Assembly: GCA_964371715.1 (NCBI GenBank)
Contig: CAYJNO010000017.1
Coordinates: 1-39,575 of the forward strand
Source: CAYJNO01 sp964371715
Lineage (GTDB): Bacteria > Bacillota_I > Bacilli_A > Erysipelotrichales > Erysipelotrichaceae
Length of the DNA: 39,575 nucleotides
Reading direction: 5' to 3'
Below are positions 1-8,763 of the stretch, piece after piece (positions within the stretch are counted from its first letter, which is position 1; every line of letters starts with the position of its first letter). The translations under genes and the position numbers were made by a program. A model generated the notes under the pieces. That model worked only from the letters and a program-made list of their open reading frames with translations. It did not search any database and was not told where the DNA came from.

Positions 1-29
1 ATTTCCATTGGAAATAATTCTTTTTTTTA
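1..29 (+). terminator. Possible terminator at window edge
   Basis: A 6-bp inverted repeat (ATTTCC at 1-6, GGAAAT at 10-15) is followed by an eight-to-nine T run at 20-28. The T run lies on the plus strand, so it would end a plus-strand transcript entering from outside the window and converging on htrA. The stem may continue beyond base 1, so the call is tentative. Confidence 0.3.
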
Positions 30-30
30 T

Positions 31-1404
31 TTATTGATTAGTTGACATTCCTAATTTAACATCATATGTTAGAGTTTTATCATCTCTTATTACTTGTATT
101 TCTACTACATCACCGACTTGATGTTTTTTTAATTCATCGCTTAATTGAGTATAAGTCATAATATCAACATCATTAAATTTAATTATTTGATCACCAGCTT
201 CAAGTCCAGCTTCTAAAGCAGGTGAATCTTCTAATACTTCTGTAATAAATACACCAGGAACTACATCAAACCCTTCAGGTATTGATGTAAGCATAATTCC
301 AATTGTTGGTCTATTAGTGTAATAACCAAATTCGATAATATCCTCAACTACATCTTTTACTAAATTTGCAGGTATTGCAAATCCTATACCTTCTACTGAA
401 GAATCACTTGGTTTAGCAACAACAATTCCAACTAACTCACCACGTGCATTAAATAATCCGCCACCTGAATTTCCAGGATTTACTTGAGCATTAGTTTGTA
501 GTAAATTCATGTTTTCGTTATCAATTAATATTTCTCTATTTGTTCCACTTATAATACCATCAGTTACACTACCACCAAGGCTTCCTAATGGGTTTCCAAT
601 TGCAATAACTTCATCACCTACGAATAAGTTATCAGAATCTCCAAGTACTGCTGGTGTTAAATTTGTTTCTTCAATTTTTATAACTGCTAAATCTGTTTTT
701 TCATCAGTACCTACAACTGTTGCAGAGTATTCATCACCATTTGATAACTTTACATTAATTGAAGTACTATCTTCGATAACATGATAGTTAGTCACAATAT
801 ATCCATCCGTTGTTAGGATTACACCACTACCTGCACCCTGTTGTACAGTTTCATCAGAGAATAATGAAAATGAATTAGTTTCTGTCATTATTTCAACAAC
901 ACTCTTTAAATTGTGTGCGGCAAGTTCTTGCATATTTAATCCTGCAGAATTTTCATTGGCAATTAATTCAGTATTTGTGCTTTGGTATAAGGTTACATCT
1001 TCATTAAATACCATATTGGCAGTAAGGTCACCAAAAAATCCAAAGGTAAATGCAAGTATCATCACCATAAAGTAAGTCAAAATATTGTTTTTTGGTTTCT
1101 TTGGTTCAGCATATTTATGGTCAGAATTTAAAAATTGCTCATGATCATCAGCTGCATTTTTAAATAATGGTGGACTATTAGTCTCATCATCCTTTGATCC
1201 ATCTGTAATAAGAGTTGAAAAAGGAATAGTATTACTATTTTCTAATAATGAATCATCGTTGGTCTTAATATCATTTTCTAACGATAAACCATCAATGGTC
1301 TTAACCTCAGTTTTAGAGTTAAAAGTTTCATCTTGAATTTTCTGATTAACGTTTTCTACAGTATTTGTATTATCTTCATTTAAAATTTTATCTTTATCTT
1401 CCAT
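31..1404 (-). CDS. htrA: HtrA/DegP-type membrane-anchored serine protease
   Basis: This is an extracytoplasmic quality-control protease that degrades or refolds misfolded proteins at the membrane surface. The 457-residue protein has an acidic low-complexity cytoplasmic N-terminus of about 100 residues, one membrane segment at about 107-126, a trypsin-like domain and one C-terminal PDZ domain at about 360-445. The catalytic triad is visible as His198 (NYHV), Asp228 (TDLAV) and Ser313 (GNSGG). An in-frame ATG lies 12 bases upstream (1416), but it forms part of the GGAGG ribosome-binding site for the ATG at 1404, so 1404 is preferred. It has its own promoter downstream of the convergently unrelated flavoprotein gene transcribed in the same direction. 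The N-terminal acidic arm is long for the family. The family assignment is secure; the substrate is unknown. Confidence 0.95.
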   Translation of the reverse strand: MEDKDKILNEDNTNTVENVNQKIQDETFNSKTEVKTIDGLSLENDIKTNDDSLLENSNTIPFSTLITDGSKDDETNSPPLFKNAADDHEQFLNSDHKYAEPKKPKNNILTYFMVMILAFTFGFFGDLTANMVFNEDVTLYQSTNTELIANENSAGLNMQELAAHNLKSVVEIMTETNSFSLFSDETVQQGAGSGVILTTDGYIVTNYHVIEDSTSINVKLSNGDEYSATVVGTDEKTDLAVIKIEETNLTPAVLGDSDNLFVGDEVIAIGNPLGSLGGSVTDGIISGTNREILIDNENMNLLQTNAQVNPGNSGGGLFNARGELVGIVVAKPSDSSVEGIGFAIPANLVKDVVEDIIEFGYYTNRPTIGIMLTSIPEGFDVVPGVFITEVLEDSPALEAGLEAGDQIIKFNDVDIMTYTQLSDELKKHQVGDVVEIQVIRDDKTLTYDVKLGMSTNQ

Positions 1405-1435
1405 AAAGTCCTCCATCTTATAAAATAATTATCTT

Positions 1436-1464
1436 ATTATACTTTGAATATAAAATGACACAAA
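1436..1464 (-). promoter_or_regulatory. Putative sigma-A promoter of htrA
   Basis: On the minus strand a perfect -10 TATAAT occupies 1441 to 1436. A weak -35 (TTGTGT) lies 16 bases upstream. No recognisable CtsR or CIRCE heat-shock operator was seen around it. Confidence 0.45.
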
Positions 1465-1472
1465 TTTGAACA

Positions 1473-3023
1473 TTAGGTGAATTTTCTAATAATTTTTTCA
1501 GCAGTTTTAAATCCATCTAGGGCACTAGATATAATACCTCCTGCGTATCCTGCCCCTTCTCCAATAGGGAACAAGTTTAAGTGGTTAATACTTTCTAAAT
1601 ATTCATTTCTTTTGATTCTGATAGTACTTGATGATCTAGTTTCTGGAGCTATCATAATTCCATGTTTAATGAAACCTGGAATTTTATTATCAAAATCTGT
1701 AAAAGCTGAATGCAATGCTCTATTTATATAATCATCAAAATAATTATTGAGATTATATAGATATACACCAGGTAAAAAACTTGATGTAAAGTTTAAGTTA
1801 TTTAATTCATTATTCAAATAGTCTTGAATGTTCATACCTGGAGCGTAATAGCTATTACTTAGATTGTATGCTTTTTGCTCTAATGAACGTTGATAATTAA
1901 TTCCATCAAAAATTGATCCTTTATCAAACATAGCTTTTGGTATTTGAACTAAGATTGCACTATTTGCTAAAGGTAGATCTCGTTTAGAATAACTCATGCC
2001 ATTTGTAACAATTGTTTTACTATTTGCACTTGAACCAACTATAACACCTCCTGGACACATACAAAATGAATATGCTCCTACATTATCTTTTGTTTGATGT
2101 GTTAAGCGATAACTTGCAGTAGGTAATGCTTTATTTGTTGATTCTTTTTTATACTGAGCATTATTTATTATTCTTTGTGGATGTTCTACTCGAACACCAA
2201 TTGCAAAATCCTTAAGCTCCATATAAATTTGTTGATTGTATATCGATTCAATAGTGTCAAATGCACTGTGTCCAATAGCTAATATTGTATAGTTAGCAAA
2301 ATATTCATTATTTTTTGCAACTACACCTAAGACTTGATTTTGGTTGATAATTAATTTTTCTACTTTAGTATCAAAGTGAAATATAGCTCCCATATCAATT
2401 AACTTTTTACGTATATTTATTAAAATTACTTTAAGTACATCAGTTCCAATATGTGGGTTATTTTGGTATTTGATCTTAGGGTCGGCTCCATTTTCAATTA
2501 AGATATCTAAGATAGGTTGAATCCTTAAATCTTTTACTCTAGTAGTTAATTTACCATCAGAGAAGGTTCCAGCTCCACCTTCACCAAATTGAACATTACT
2601 TTCTTCATTTAATATTTGATGATGCCAGAAATTTAATACATCGATACTTCTTTGTTCTACAAAACTTCCTCTTTCAAAGATGATTGGTTTAATACCACAT
2701 TTTGCAAGATTATAAGCTGCAAAAATACCACTTGGACCATAGCCAACTACATTTACCATAATATCTTCATTGACTTTTATATATTCATACTCAAAAGTTG
2801 TGTATTCACTTATATCTTTATATTTTAAGTATTTATTTTTATTTTCTATATCAATTGCGACACTATATAAGTAATAGGGTTCTTTTCTGGCATCTAATGA
2901 TTCTTTTAAAATTTCAAAATATTTTATATCGTCTTTTGAAATTTTTAGACTCTTACAAACCTTAGCTATGATATCTTCTTTTGTTGACCCTACAGCTAAT
3001 TTTATATTATTAATTTTTAACAT
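1473..3023 (-). CDS. FAD-dependent dehydrogenase, COG2509 family
   Basis: This is an uncharacterised flavoprotein of the large NAD(FAD)-utilising dehydrogenase group (COG2509). The 516-residue protein opens with a roughly 90-residue domain that precedes the Rossmann fold. The FAD-binding motif VGYGPSGIFAAYNLA follows at about 92-106. A glycine-rich GEGGAGTFSDGKL segment and a C-terminal GEGAGYAGGIISSALDG motif (about residue 490) are typical of the family and complete the FAD site. The start ATG at 3023 is preceded by AAGGAG at good spacing. No pathway is assigned to this family, and the neighbours (htrA in the same direction, mraY divergent) do not reveal one. The family call is firm; the reaction and electron acceptor are unknown. 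Confidence 0.88.
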   Translation of the reverse strand: MLKINNIKLAVGSTKEDIIAKVCKSLKISKDDIKYFEILKESLDARKEPYYLYSVAIDIENKNKYLKYKDISEYTTFEYEYIKVNEDIMVNVVGYGPSGIFAAYNLAKCGIKPIIFERGSFVEQRSIDVLNFWHHQILNEESNVQFGEGGAGTFSDGKLTTRVKDLRIQPILDILIENGADPKIKYQNNPHIGTDVLKVILINIRKKLIDMGAIFHFDTKVEKLIINQNQVLGVVAKNNEYFANYTILAIGHSAFDTIESIYNQQIYMELKDFAIGVRVEHPQRIINNAQYKKESTNKALPTASYRLTHQTKDNVGAYSFCMCPGGVIVGSSANSKTIVTNGMSYSKRDLPLANSAILVQIPKAMFDKGSIFDGINYQRSLEQKAYNLSNSYYAPGMNIQDYLNNELNNLNFTSSFLPGVYLYNLNNYFDDYINRALHSAFTDFDNKIPGFIKHGIMIAPETRSSSTIRIKRNEYLESINHLNLFPIGEGAGYAGGIISSALDGFKTAEKIIRKFT

Positions 3024-3045
3024 TTAAATCTCCTTACGTTATTCT

Positions 3046-3075
3046 ATTATACTAGAAAAAATAACTTATAGTTAA
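3046..3075 (-). promoter_or_regulatory. Putative promoter of the COG2509 gene
   Basis: The minus strand carries a perfect TATAAT (3051 to 3046) with TTAACT 18 bases upstream. The ATG is about 20 bases downstream of the -10, so the leader would be short. It is divergent from the mraY promoter. Confidence 0.45.
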
Positions 3076-3090
3076 ATTTATAGTATTTAT

Positions 3091-3119
3091 TTGCCAATAG
3101 TAAATATAAACATTATAAT
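3091..3119 (+). promoter_or_regulatory. Strong sigma-A promoter of the mraY-secDF operon
   Basis: TTGCCA at 3091-3096 and TATAAT at 3114-3119 are separated by exactly 17 bases, close to the sigma-A consensus. Transcription would begin near 3126, about 22 bases before the mraY ATG. This promoter occupies the space an upstream TTG start would use, so it also fixes the mraY start. Confidence 0.75.
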
Positions 3120-3147
3120 TAATGAGAAAGTACAAAGAGGAAAATGT

Positions 3148-4098
3148 ATGTTATTTTATAGTTTTATTTTAAATTTAGCTTTAATGCTAATATTTATGCC
3201 ATTTTTAATTAAGTATCTTAAAAGAATTAATTATAATCAAGTTGTAAGTGAATATTCGCTTGATGAATATAAAAATAAAGAAAAAACACCAAGTATGGGA
3301 GGGACCTTATTTGTTGTTTTTCCAATTATTACAACTTTTATCTTAGGTAATAATGTATTATCAGATTTAAATGTTTTAATTGTCACTTTAGCTTTTTTAG
3401 GTTATGGATTAATTGGTTTTGTTGATGATTTTATTATTATTATTCAAGGAGATAATAAAGGTCTAAGTCCAAAAATGAAATTAATACTGCAATTTGTATT
3501 ATCTATTATATTTTTTGGTCTATATTTTCAAAATGTTGATACAAGTATTGATTTATTATTTATTGATTTTAATTTAGAAATAGGGATGCTTTATGCAATT
3601 CTAGTTTTTGTAATGTTTGTAGGAGCATCAAACGCTGTAAATATTACTGATGGTATGGATGGATTAGCGGGTGGTACTTCATTTATTGCTTTAATTCCAT
3701 TTTTACTATTTACTACAATGATTGCTCCAAATAATTTATCAATTTTATTAAGTGGAGTATTAGGAGCATTATTAGGTTATTTACGTTTTAATTTTTTTCC
3801 TGCAAAAATCTTTATGGGAGATACAGGTGCATTAGCATTAGGTGGATTATTAGCAGCTACTGCAATGGTGTTAAAACAAGAATTAACTTTAGTTATCATT
3901 GGTGGAGTATTTGTATGGGAAGTGTTTTGTGTAGTTGTACAAATATCTTCAGTAAAGTTGTTTAAAAGAAGAGTATTTAAATATACACCAATTCACTATA
4001 GTTTTATCATAAGTGGATATAGAGAAAAGGCTGTAGTTTATGGCTTTTATTTATTAGGTATTATTTTAGCTGTAATTGGATTTATATTAGGGAGTTAA
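3148..4098 (+). CDS. mraY: Phospho-N-acetylmuramoyl-pentapeptide transferase (MraY)
   Basis: MraY transfers phospho-MurNAc-pentapeptide from UDP to undecaprenyl phosphate, forming lipid I in the cytoplasmic membrane. The protein is a 316-residue polytopic membrane protein, the usual MraY length. Family motifs are present: TPSMGG near the N-terminus, an FVDDF aspartate pair, NxTDGMDGLAGG, and FMGDTGALALGG. It ends in a histidine-containing loop followed by a final membrane segment. The ATG at 3148 has AAAGAGG seven bases upstream. A longer reading from a TTG at 3091 would overlap the promoter -35 and is rejected. It is the first gene of an operon with murD two bases downstream. This indicates that the organism makes peptidoglycan. 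Confidence 0.95.
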   Translation: MLFYSFILNLALMLIFMPFLIKYLKRINYNQVVSEYSLDEYKNKEKTPSMGGTLFVVFPIITTFILGNNVLSDLNVLIVTLAFLGYGLIGFVDDFIIIIQGDNKGLSPKMKLILQFVLSIIFFGLYFQNVDTSIDLLFIDFNLEIGMLYAILVFVMFVGASNAVNITDGMDGLAGGTSFIALIPFLLFTTMIAPNNLSILLSGVLGALLGYLRFNFFPAKIFMGDTGALALGGLLAATAMVLKQELTLVIIGGVFVWEVFCVVVQISSVKLFKRRVFKYTPIHYSFIISGYREKAVVYGFYLLGIILAVIGFILGS

Positions 4099-4100
4099 AT

Positions 4101-5411
4101 ATGAAAGTACTTGTAATAGGAGCTGCAAGAAGTGGTGTAGCTATTAGTAAATTGTTAAATAAACATCATTATGAGGTATATCTAACAGATGCTAATGAAA
4201 TAAAAGAAAAAGAAGAATTAGTATCATTGGGTATTAAAGTGTTTGACTTAGGACATCCTGATGAATTAAAAGAAAATAAATATGAATTTATTGTAAAAAA
4301 TCCAGGGATAAAATATACAGTTAGCTTTGTAAAACACTTTGTTAACTTAGGATATTTTATCTATAATGAGATCGATATTGCAAATCGTTTTGTTAATTAT
4401 AATTATGGTACTATCACAGGTACTAATGGTAAAACAACAACGACTTCAATTTTAGAGCATTTATTAAAATATAAAAATCCATTAAACCAAGCTTGTGGGA
4501 ATATTGGAATCCCTCTAAGTGAGTGTGCATTAAAAAATGAAGAAAATAATTTAGATATAGCTTTAGAAATAGCAGCTTTTCAATTAATTGGAGTAAAAAA
4601 TTTAAAAAGTAAAGTTAGTACATGTACTAACTTATCACCAGATCATTTAGATTATTTTAATAATGAAGAGGAATATTATAAAGCTAAAATGATAGTATAT
4701 CAAAATCAAGATAAAGATGATTATTTTATCTTAAATTTAGATGATGAAAATATTGTGAAATTAGCAACAGATATTAAGTGTAATATAATTAGTTTCTCGT
4801 TAGAAAAAAATGCTGATTTAATGATCAAAGATAATAGCATATATTATTTAAATGATAAATTATTTGATATCAATAGTTTAACATTAGTTGGTAAACATAA
4901 TTTAGCTAATGCTGCAATGGCAGCATGTATGGCATATATCATGGGAGTTAATATTGAACTAATTAATGAAGGTATCAAAACATTTAAGGGTGTTGAGCAT
5001 CGTATTGAATTTGTGAATAAAATTAATGGTATTACATATTATAATGATTCTAAAGCAACAAATGTTGAATCAACAATAGTAGCTTTAAAATCATTTGATA
5101 AGCCTGTTATTTTATTAGCTGGTGGGTATGATAAGAAAATTAAATTTGATGCAATTAAAGATTATCAAGAAAAAATTAAATATCTTATTGCCTTTGGAGA
5201 AAGCAAGGACTTAATTAAAAGTGTATATCCTGATACTGTTATATGTGATAATATAGAAGAAAGTTTAAATATCGCAGAAGGCTTAGCGAATATTGATGAT
5301 ATAGTATTATTATCGCCAATGTGTGCAAGTTATGATCAATTTAAAAACTATGAAGAAAGAGGCGTATATTTTAAACAATTATTAAATAAGGAAGGTGCAA
5401 AAAATGATTAA
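4101..5411 (+). CDS. murD: UDP-N-acetylmuramoylalanine--D-glutamate ligase (MurD)
   Basis: MurD is the cytoplasmic Mur ligase that adds D-glutamate to UDP-MurNAc-L-alanine. The 436-residue length is normal. The N-terminal Rossmann-like UDP-binding domain begins VLVIGAARSGVA. The ATP P-loop GTNGKTTT starts at residue 107. The family NDSKATN motif and a C-terminal LLAGGYDK segment are also present. The start follows a GGGAG site, and the gene lies two bases after the mraY stop, so the two are cotranscribed. In many Bacilli, mraY and murD sit inside a long dcw cluster; here the neighbours on either side are not dcw genes, so the cluster has been broken up. Confidence 0.95.
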   Translation: MKVLVIGAARSGVAISKLLNKHHYEVYLTDANEIKEKEELVSLGIKVFDLGHPDELKENKYEFIVKNPGIKYTVSFVKHFVNLGYFIYNEIDIANRFVNYNYGTITGTNGKTTTTSILEHLLKYKNPLNQACGNIGIPLSECALKNEENNLDIALEIAAFQLIGVKNLKSKVSTCTNLSPDHLDYFNNEEEYYKAKMIVYQNQDKDDYFILNLDDENIVKLATDIKCNIISFSLEKNADLMIKDNSIYYLNDKLFDINSLTLVGKHNLANAAMAACMAYIMGVNIELINEGIKTFKGVEHRIEFVNKINGITYYNDSKATNVESTIVALKSFDKPVILLAGGYDKKIKFDAIKDYQEKIKYLIAFGESKDLIKSVYPDTVICDNIEESLNIAEGLANIDDIVLLSPMCASYDQFKNYEERGVYFKQLLNKEGAKND

Positions 5412-5694
5412 TAAATTTTTAGAAAATAAAAATATTCGATTAGCAATATTTTTAAAATTACAAGAACTAAGAAGAACAAGTAGTAGAAGTATTATGTTTG
5501 AAAATATTGAAGATATACTAATACATTTTATTTGGCGTAATAACGAACCGACACACTTATATGGTGCGGTTAATGATATTTTAAAAATTACTGGGGAAGA
5601 TATAGTTGAGTATTTAGCTATGCAAGCAAAAATGGAAGAAAGCAGAAGTAATATCAAAGAGTTTAAAACACTTTTAGGAAGAAATGATGGATAA
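5404..5694 (+). CDS. ComN-like post-transcriptional regulator
   Basis: A 96-residue soluble protein is encoded between murD and secDF, overlapping murD by 8 bases and secDF by about 11. The pattern IEDILIHFIWRNN followed by LYGAVNDIL and a helix rich in E, K and A matches my recollection of the small ComN/YrzD family (post-transcriptional regulator). That gene is adjacent to secDF in Bacillus subtilis, where it affects comE mRNA. The ATG at 5404 is preceded by AGGAAGG; a GTG nine bases upstream lies inside that ribosome-binding site and is rejected. The assignment rests on motif shape, size and synteny rather than an alignment, so the family is probable and the target unknown. Confidence 0.6.
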   Translation: MINKFLENKNIRLAIFLKLQELRRTSSRSIMFENIEDILIHFIWRNNEPTHLYGAVNDILKITGEDIVEYLAMQAKMEESRSNIKEFKTLLGRNDG

Positions 5695-7948
5695 AATAAT
5701 CAAAAAAAATATCTTTACTTTTCTTGCATCAGTTTTAGTTATTATTACTTTAATTCTAACAAATTACCAAGAAATTTCTTCTAATTTAATATTAGGGTTA
5801 GATTTACAAGGTGGTTTTGAAGTGTTGTATGAAGTAACACCTCTTGATGAAAACAGTGAACTACCTGCAATGAGTGATGTTGCTAATTCCATTTCAAAAA
5901 GAGTAGATGTTTTAGGAGTGAGTGAGCCTCAAATAATTATTGAAGGCGAAAATCGTGTAAGAATTCAATTGGCAGGAGTTAGTGATCAAGATACTGCAAG
6001 AGAGTTATTATCATCAACTGCTAATCTAACATTTAGAGATGTTAATGATAATTTACTAGCTGATGCTTCTATTATTGCAGAAGGTGGTGCAAGCTTAGCA
6101 TATGATGGTGGTAGAGCTGTAGTGTCATTGGATATTGCTGATGAAGATGCATTTGCTGATTTAACTGCAAAAGTAGCTTCTAAACAAAATGGAGAAAACT
6201 TAATTGTTACTTGGTTAGATTTTGAAGAGGGAGATTCATATCGTGCTGAACTAATAAAAGAAAATAATGGTGAAGAACCAAAATATATTTCTGTTGCAGG
6301 TGTATCACAGGCTATTAGAGGAGATGCTGTAATTTCTGGTAATTTTGATGAAGATGAAGCTCGTAATTTAGCTAGTTTAATTTCATCAGGTTCACTACCT
6401 GTAAAGATGAATGAAATCAGTAGTAATGTAGTTAGTGCTGAATTTGGTGTACTTGCATTTGAAGAAACATTATTTGCAGGAGCAATTGGAGTTTTAATAG
6501 TAATCTTATTTATGATATATAAGTATCGTATTATGGGCATCATTGCTAGTATTATGTTGGCATTTTACATCTTTGCAATATTTTATATTTATAGTGGAAT
6601 TCAAGCAGTTTTTACACTTACAGGAATAGCCGCATTGGTATTAGGTGTTGGTATGACATTAGATGCCAATATTATTACTTTTGAAAGAATTAAGGATGAA
6701 ATTATTAATGGTAGTGATATTAAAACAGCATGTAAAAAAGGTCAAAGTTTTTCAATAAGTACAATTCTAGATGCTCAATTAACAACTTTATTAGCTGCTA
6801 TTATTATGTATGTATTTGGTAATGGAGCAGTTAAAGGTTTTGCTACTATGTTAATGATTACAGTTGTTTGTACATTATTAATTAATGTTTTATTATCAAG
6901 ATTTTTATTAAATCAGTTAGTAAATACAAATTTATTAAATGATAAAGCATCATGGTTTAATGCGAAAAAGAATAATAGCAAATTTATTAATCAGGATTAT
7001 ATTAAAAATAGTAAAATTCAAATAATGATCTCTACTGTTATAATTTCATTAGGAATTATTATGATGTTATTTAATTTCTTTAATGGAAATGCTATTTTTA
7101 ATTTTGGTATTGATTTTTCTAGTGGCACAAAAATCTCGGTAAATTCAAGTGAAGTAATTGAAATAGAAGAAGTAGAAGCACAAATGTTAGCTTTAGGATA
7201 TAGTAATGCTGAATATCAAAAAAGTGGTGATAATACAGTAAATATTACTTTGAAAGAAGCTTTAGAAACTGATGAATTGGAATTAATTAAAGACACTTAT
7301 TATGATCTATATAATATTGAACCAAATGATACGGTTATTACACCAATAGTCGGTCAAGATTTAGTTAAAAATGCATTTTTACTTTCGATTCTAGCATGGG
7401 TTGGTATGCTTATTTATGTAACAATTAGATTTAAGTGGGATTATGCATTAAGTTGTATCATTGCACTTTTACATGATGTGTTTATTGTATTAGCTATATT
7501 TGCAATATTTAGAATTGAAGTTAATATAGAACTTGTTTCAGTTATCTTAGCAATTATTGGTTATTCAATAAATAATTCAATTGTTGTATTTGATAGAGTA
7601 CGTGAAAAAATGAAAGATATTGACACTGTTATTATGGATACGAATGTCTATAAAGAATTAGTCAATGAAGCATTAAGTAATACAATGGTAAGATCAATCT
7701 ATTCATCTTTAACAACAATTATTCCAGTTGTTGCATTATTGTTAATTGGTTCAAATTCAATTTATATCTTCAACATTGCAATGTTTATTGGTTTAATTGC
7801 TGGTACATTATCAAGTATTTATGTTTCACCATATATTTGGTATCAATTAAGAATTAAAAATCATAATAAACCAGTTAAGGTTAAAAATAAAAAAAGTAGT
7901 GAACCTGATGAAATGATGATTGCAGGTGTAAATGATTATCAAGAATAA
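5684..7948 (+). CDS. secDF: Fused protein-export membrane protein SecDF
   Basis: SecDF is the accessory subunit of the Sec translocon that uses the proton gradient to aid release of exported proteins. SecD and SecF are fused in one 754-residue chain, as in Bacillus. The SecD half has a first membrane helix, the LGLDLQGG motif (about residue 38), a large external P1 domain and a helical bundle with LVLGVGMTLDANIITFERI. The SecF half begins near residue 450 with the FGIDFSSGT equivalent of the GIDFTGG motif and ends with IIGYSINNSIVVFDRVRE. Two adjacent ATGs (5684, 5687) are possible; the second has better spacing from the AGGAAG site. It is the last gene before a strong terminator. Confidence 0.95.
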   Translation: MMDKIIKKNIFTFLASVLVIITLILTNYQEISSNLILGLDLQGGFEVLYEVTPLDENSELPAMSDVANSISKRVDVLGVSEPQIIIEGENRVRIQLAGVSDQDTARELLSSTANLTFRDVNDNLLADASIIAEGGASLAYDGGRAVVSLDIADEDAFADLTAKVASKQNGENLIVTWLDFEEGDSYRAELIKENNGEEPKYISVAGVSQAIRGDAVISGNFDEDEARNLASLISSGSLPVKMNEISSNVVSAEFGVLAFEETLFAGAIGVLIVILFMIYKYRIMGIIASIMLAFYIFAIFYIYSGIQAVFTLTGIAALVLGVGMTLDANIITFERIKDEIINGSDIKTACKKGQSFSISTILDAQLTTLLAAIIMYVFGNGAVKGFATMLMITVVCTLLINVLLSRFLLNQLVNTNLLNDKASWFNAKKNNSKFINQDYIKNSKIQIMISTVIISLGIIMMLFNFFNGNAIFNFGIDFSSGTKISVNSSEVIEIEEVEAQMLALGYSNAEYQKSGDNTVNITLKEALETDELELIKDTYYDLYNIEPNDTVITPIVGQDLVKNAFLLSILAWVGMLIYVTIRFKWDYALSCIIALLHDVFIVLAIFAIFRIEVNIELVSVILAIIGYSINNSIVVFDRVREKMKDIDTVIMDTNVYKELVNEALSNTMVRSIYSSLTTIIPVVALLLIGSNSIYIFNIAMFIGLIAGTLSSIYVSPYIWYQLRIKNHNKPVKVKNKKSSEPDEMMIAGVNDYQE

Positions 7949-7981
7949 GAGCTATGTAAGTAGCTCTTATTTTTATTTTTT
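7944..7981 (+). terminator. Rho-independent terminator after secDF
   Basis: A perfect 11-bp stem (7944-7954 with 7961-7971), a six-base loop and a T-rich tract to 7981 begin within the last codons of secDF. This ends the mraY-secDF operon. Confidence 0.9.
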
Positions 7982-8052
7982 AAAAATTACAAACAATAAA
8001 CATTAAAAAGACAACAAGATATTCTAATTAATAAAAAAATAAATTATATTAC

Positions 8053-8091
8053 TTGAGAAAATGAGATATTTATAATTAAATAGTGTATAAT
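8053..8091 (+). promoter_or_regulatory. Tentative hpf promoter region
   Basis: A TATAAT at 8086-8091 lies about 45 bases before the hpf ATG. The best -35-like hexamer, TTGAGA at 8053-8058, is 27 bases away, too far for an ordinary sigma-A promoter. A second TATAAT at 8071-8076 is too near. Either the -35 is weak or another sigma factor is used. Confidence 0.3.
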
Positions 8092-8136
8092 ATTAATATA
8101 GTAAATTGCATATTAAATTAAATAAGGAGGAAGTTT

Positions 8137-8667
8137 ATGAAATTAGAAATCTATGGAAAAAATGTATCTATTACTGATGGAATGAGAGAGAAAATTGTAA
8201 AAAAACTTGGATTTTTAGAGAAGTATGTCATGATTGATGAGGATACAACAGCTAGAGTTGTTGTGAAAGTATATCCATTATCACAAAAAATAGAAACTAC
8301 AATTAATTCTAGAGTTGGATTATTAAGATCAGAAGTTATGCACGAAGATTTATATGCGGCAATTGATTTATCAATTGATAAATTAGAAGACCAAATTAGA
8401 AAGCAAAAAACTCGTTTATCTAAGAGACATAAAGAAAAATTAGCTGATACGTTTATAATTGAAGAAGCAGCTATGGAAGAAGTTGAAAAAGATATAGTTG
8501 TTAAAACAAAACAAGTTAATGCAGAAACAATGGATGTTGAAGAAGCAATATTAAGAATGAATATGTTAGGTCACTCTTTCTTTGTATACACTGACATAGA
8601 TACAGATAAGATTGCAATTTGTTATCGTCGTAATGATGGACAATATGGTCTTATTGAAACAGATTAA
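8137..8667 (+). CDS. hpf: Long-form ribosome hibernation promoting factor
   Basis: HPF binds the 30S decoding region in slow growth and, in its long form, joins ribosomes into inactive 100S dimers. The 176-residue protein has the N-terminal HPF/YfiA fold (residues 1 to about 100) beginning LEIYGKNVSITDGMREKI, a linker, and the C-terminal dimerisation domain. That domain is recognisable by MDVEEAILRMNMLGHSFFVY and the ending CYRRNDGQYGLIE. This is the normal long HPF of Gram-positive bacteria. It has an AGGAGG site seven bases before the ATG. It appears monocistronic or loosely linked to the next gene about 96 bases away; no terminator was seen between them. Confidence 0.95.
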   Translation: MKLEIYGKNVSITDGMREKIVKKLGFLEKYVMIDEDTTARVVVKVYPLSQKIETTINSRVGLLRSEVMHEDLYAAIDLSIDKLEDQIRKQKTRLSKRHKEKLADTFIIEEAAMEEVEKDIVVKTKQVNAETMDVEEAILRMNMLGHSFFVYTDIDTDKIAICYRRNDGQYGLIETD

Positions 8668-8763
8668 TAAATAAAATAAATACCCAAGTTTATTATAAGA
8701 TTATTGAATATAGGTTAATATGCTGAATATTGATTGATTTTAAGATAAATATAAGGGGAAAAA

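Noticed and set aside
1405..1416. A four-residue longer HtrA from the ATG at 1416
   Set aside because: That ATG overlaps the GGAGG ribosome-binding site used by the ATG at 1404.
3091..3147. A 19-residue N-terminal extension of MraY from a TTG start
   Set aside because: The TTG is part of the -35 of a consensus promoter, and a good AAAGAGG site precedes the ATG at 3148.
5986..6543. A 185-codon open frame antisense to secDF
   Set aside because: It is a Ser/Ala-rich mirror of the secDF coding frame with no ribosome-binding site and no plausible protein features.
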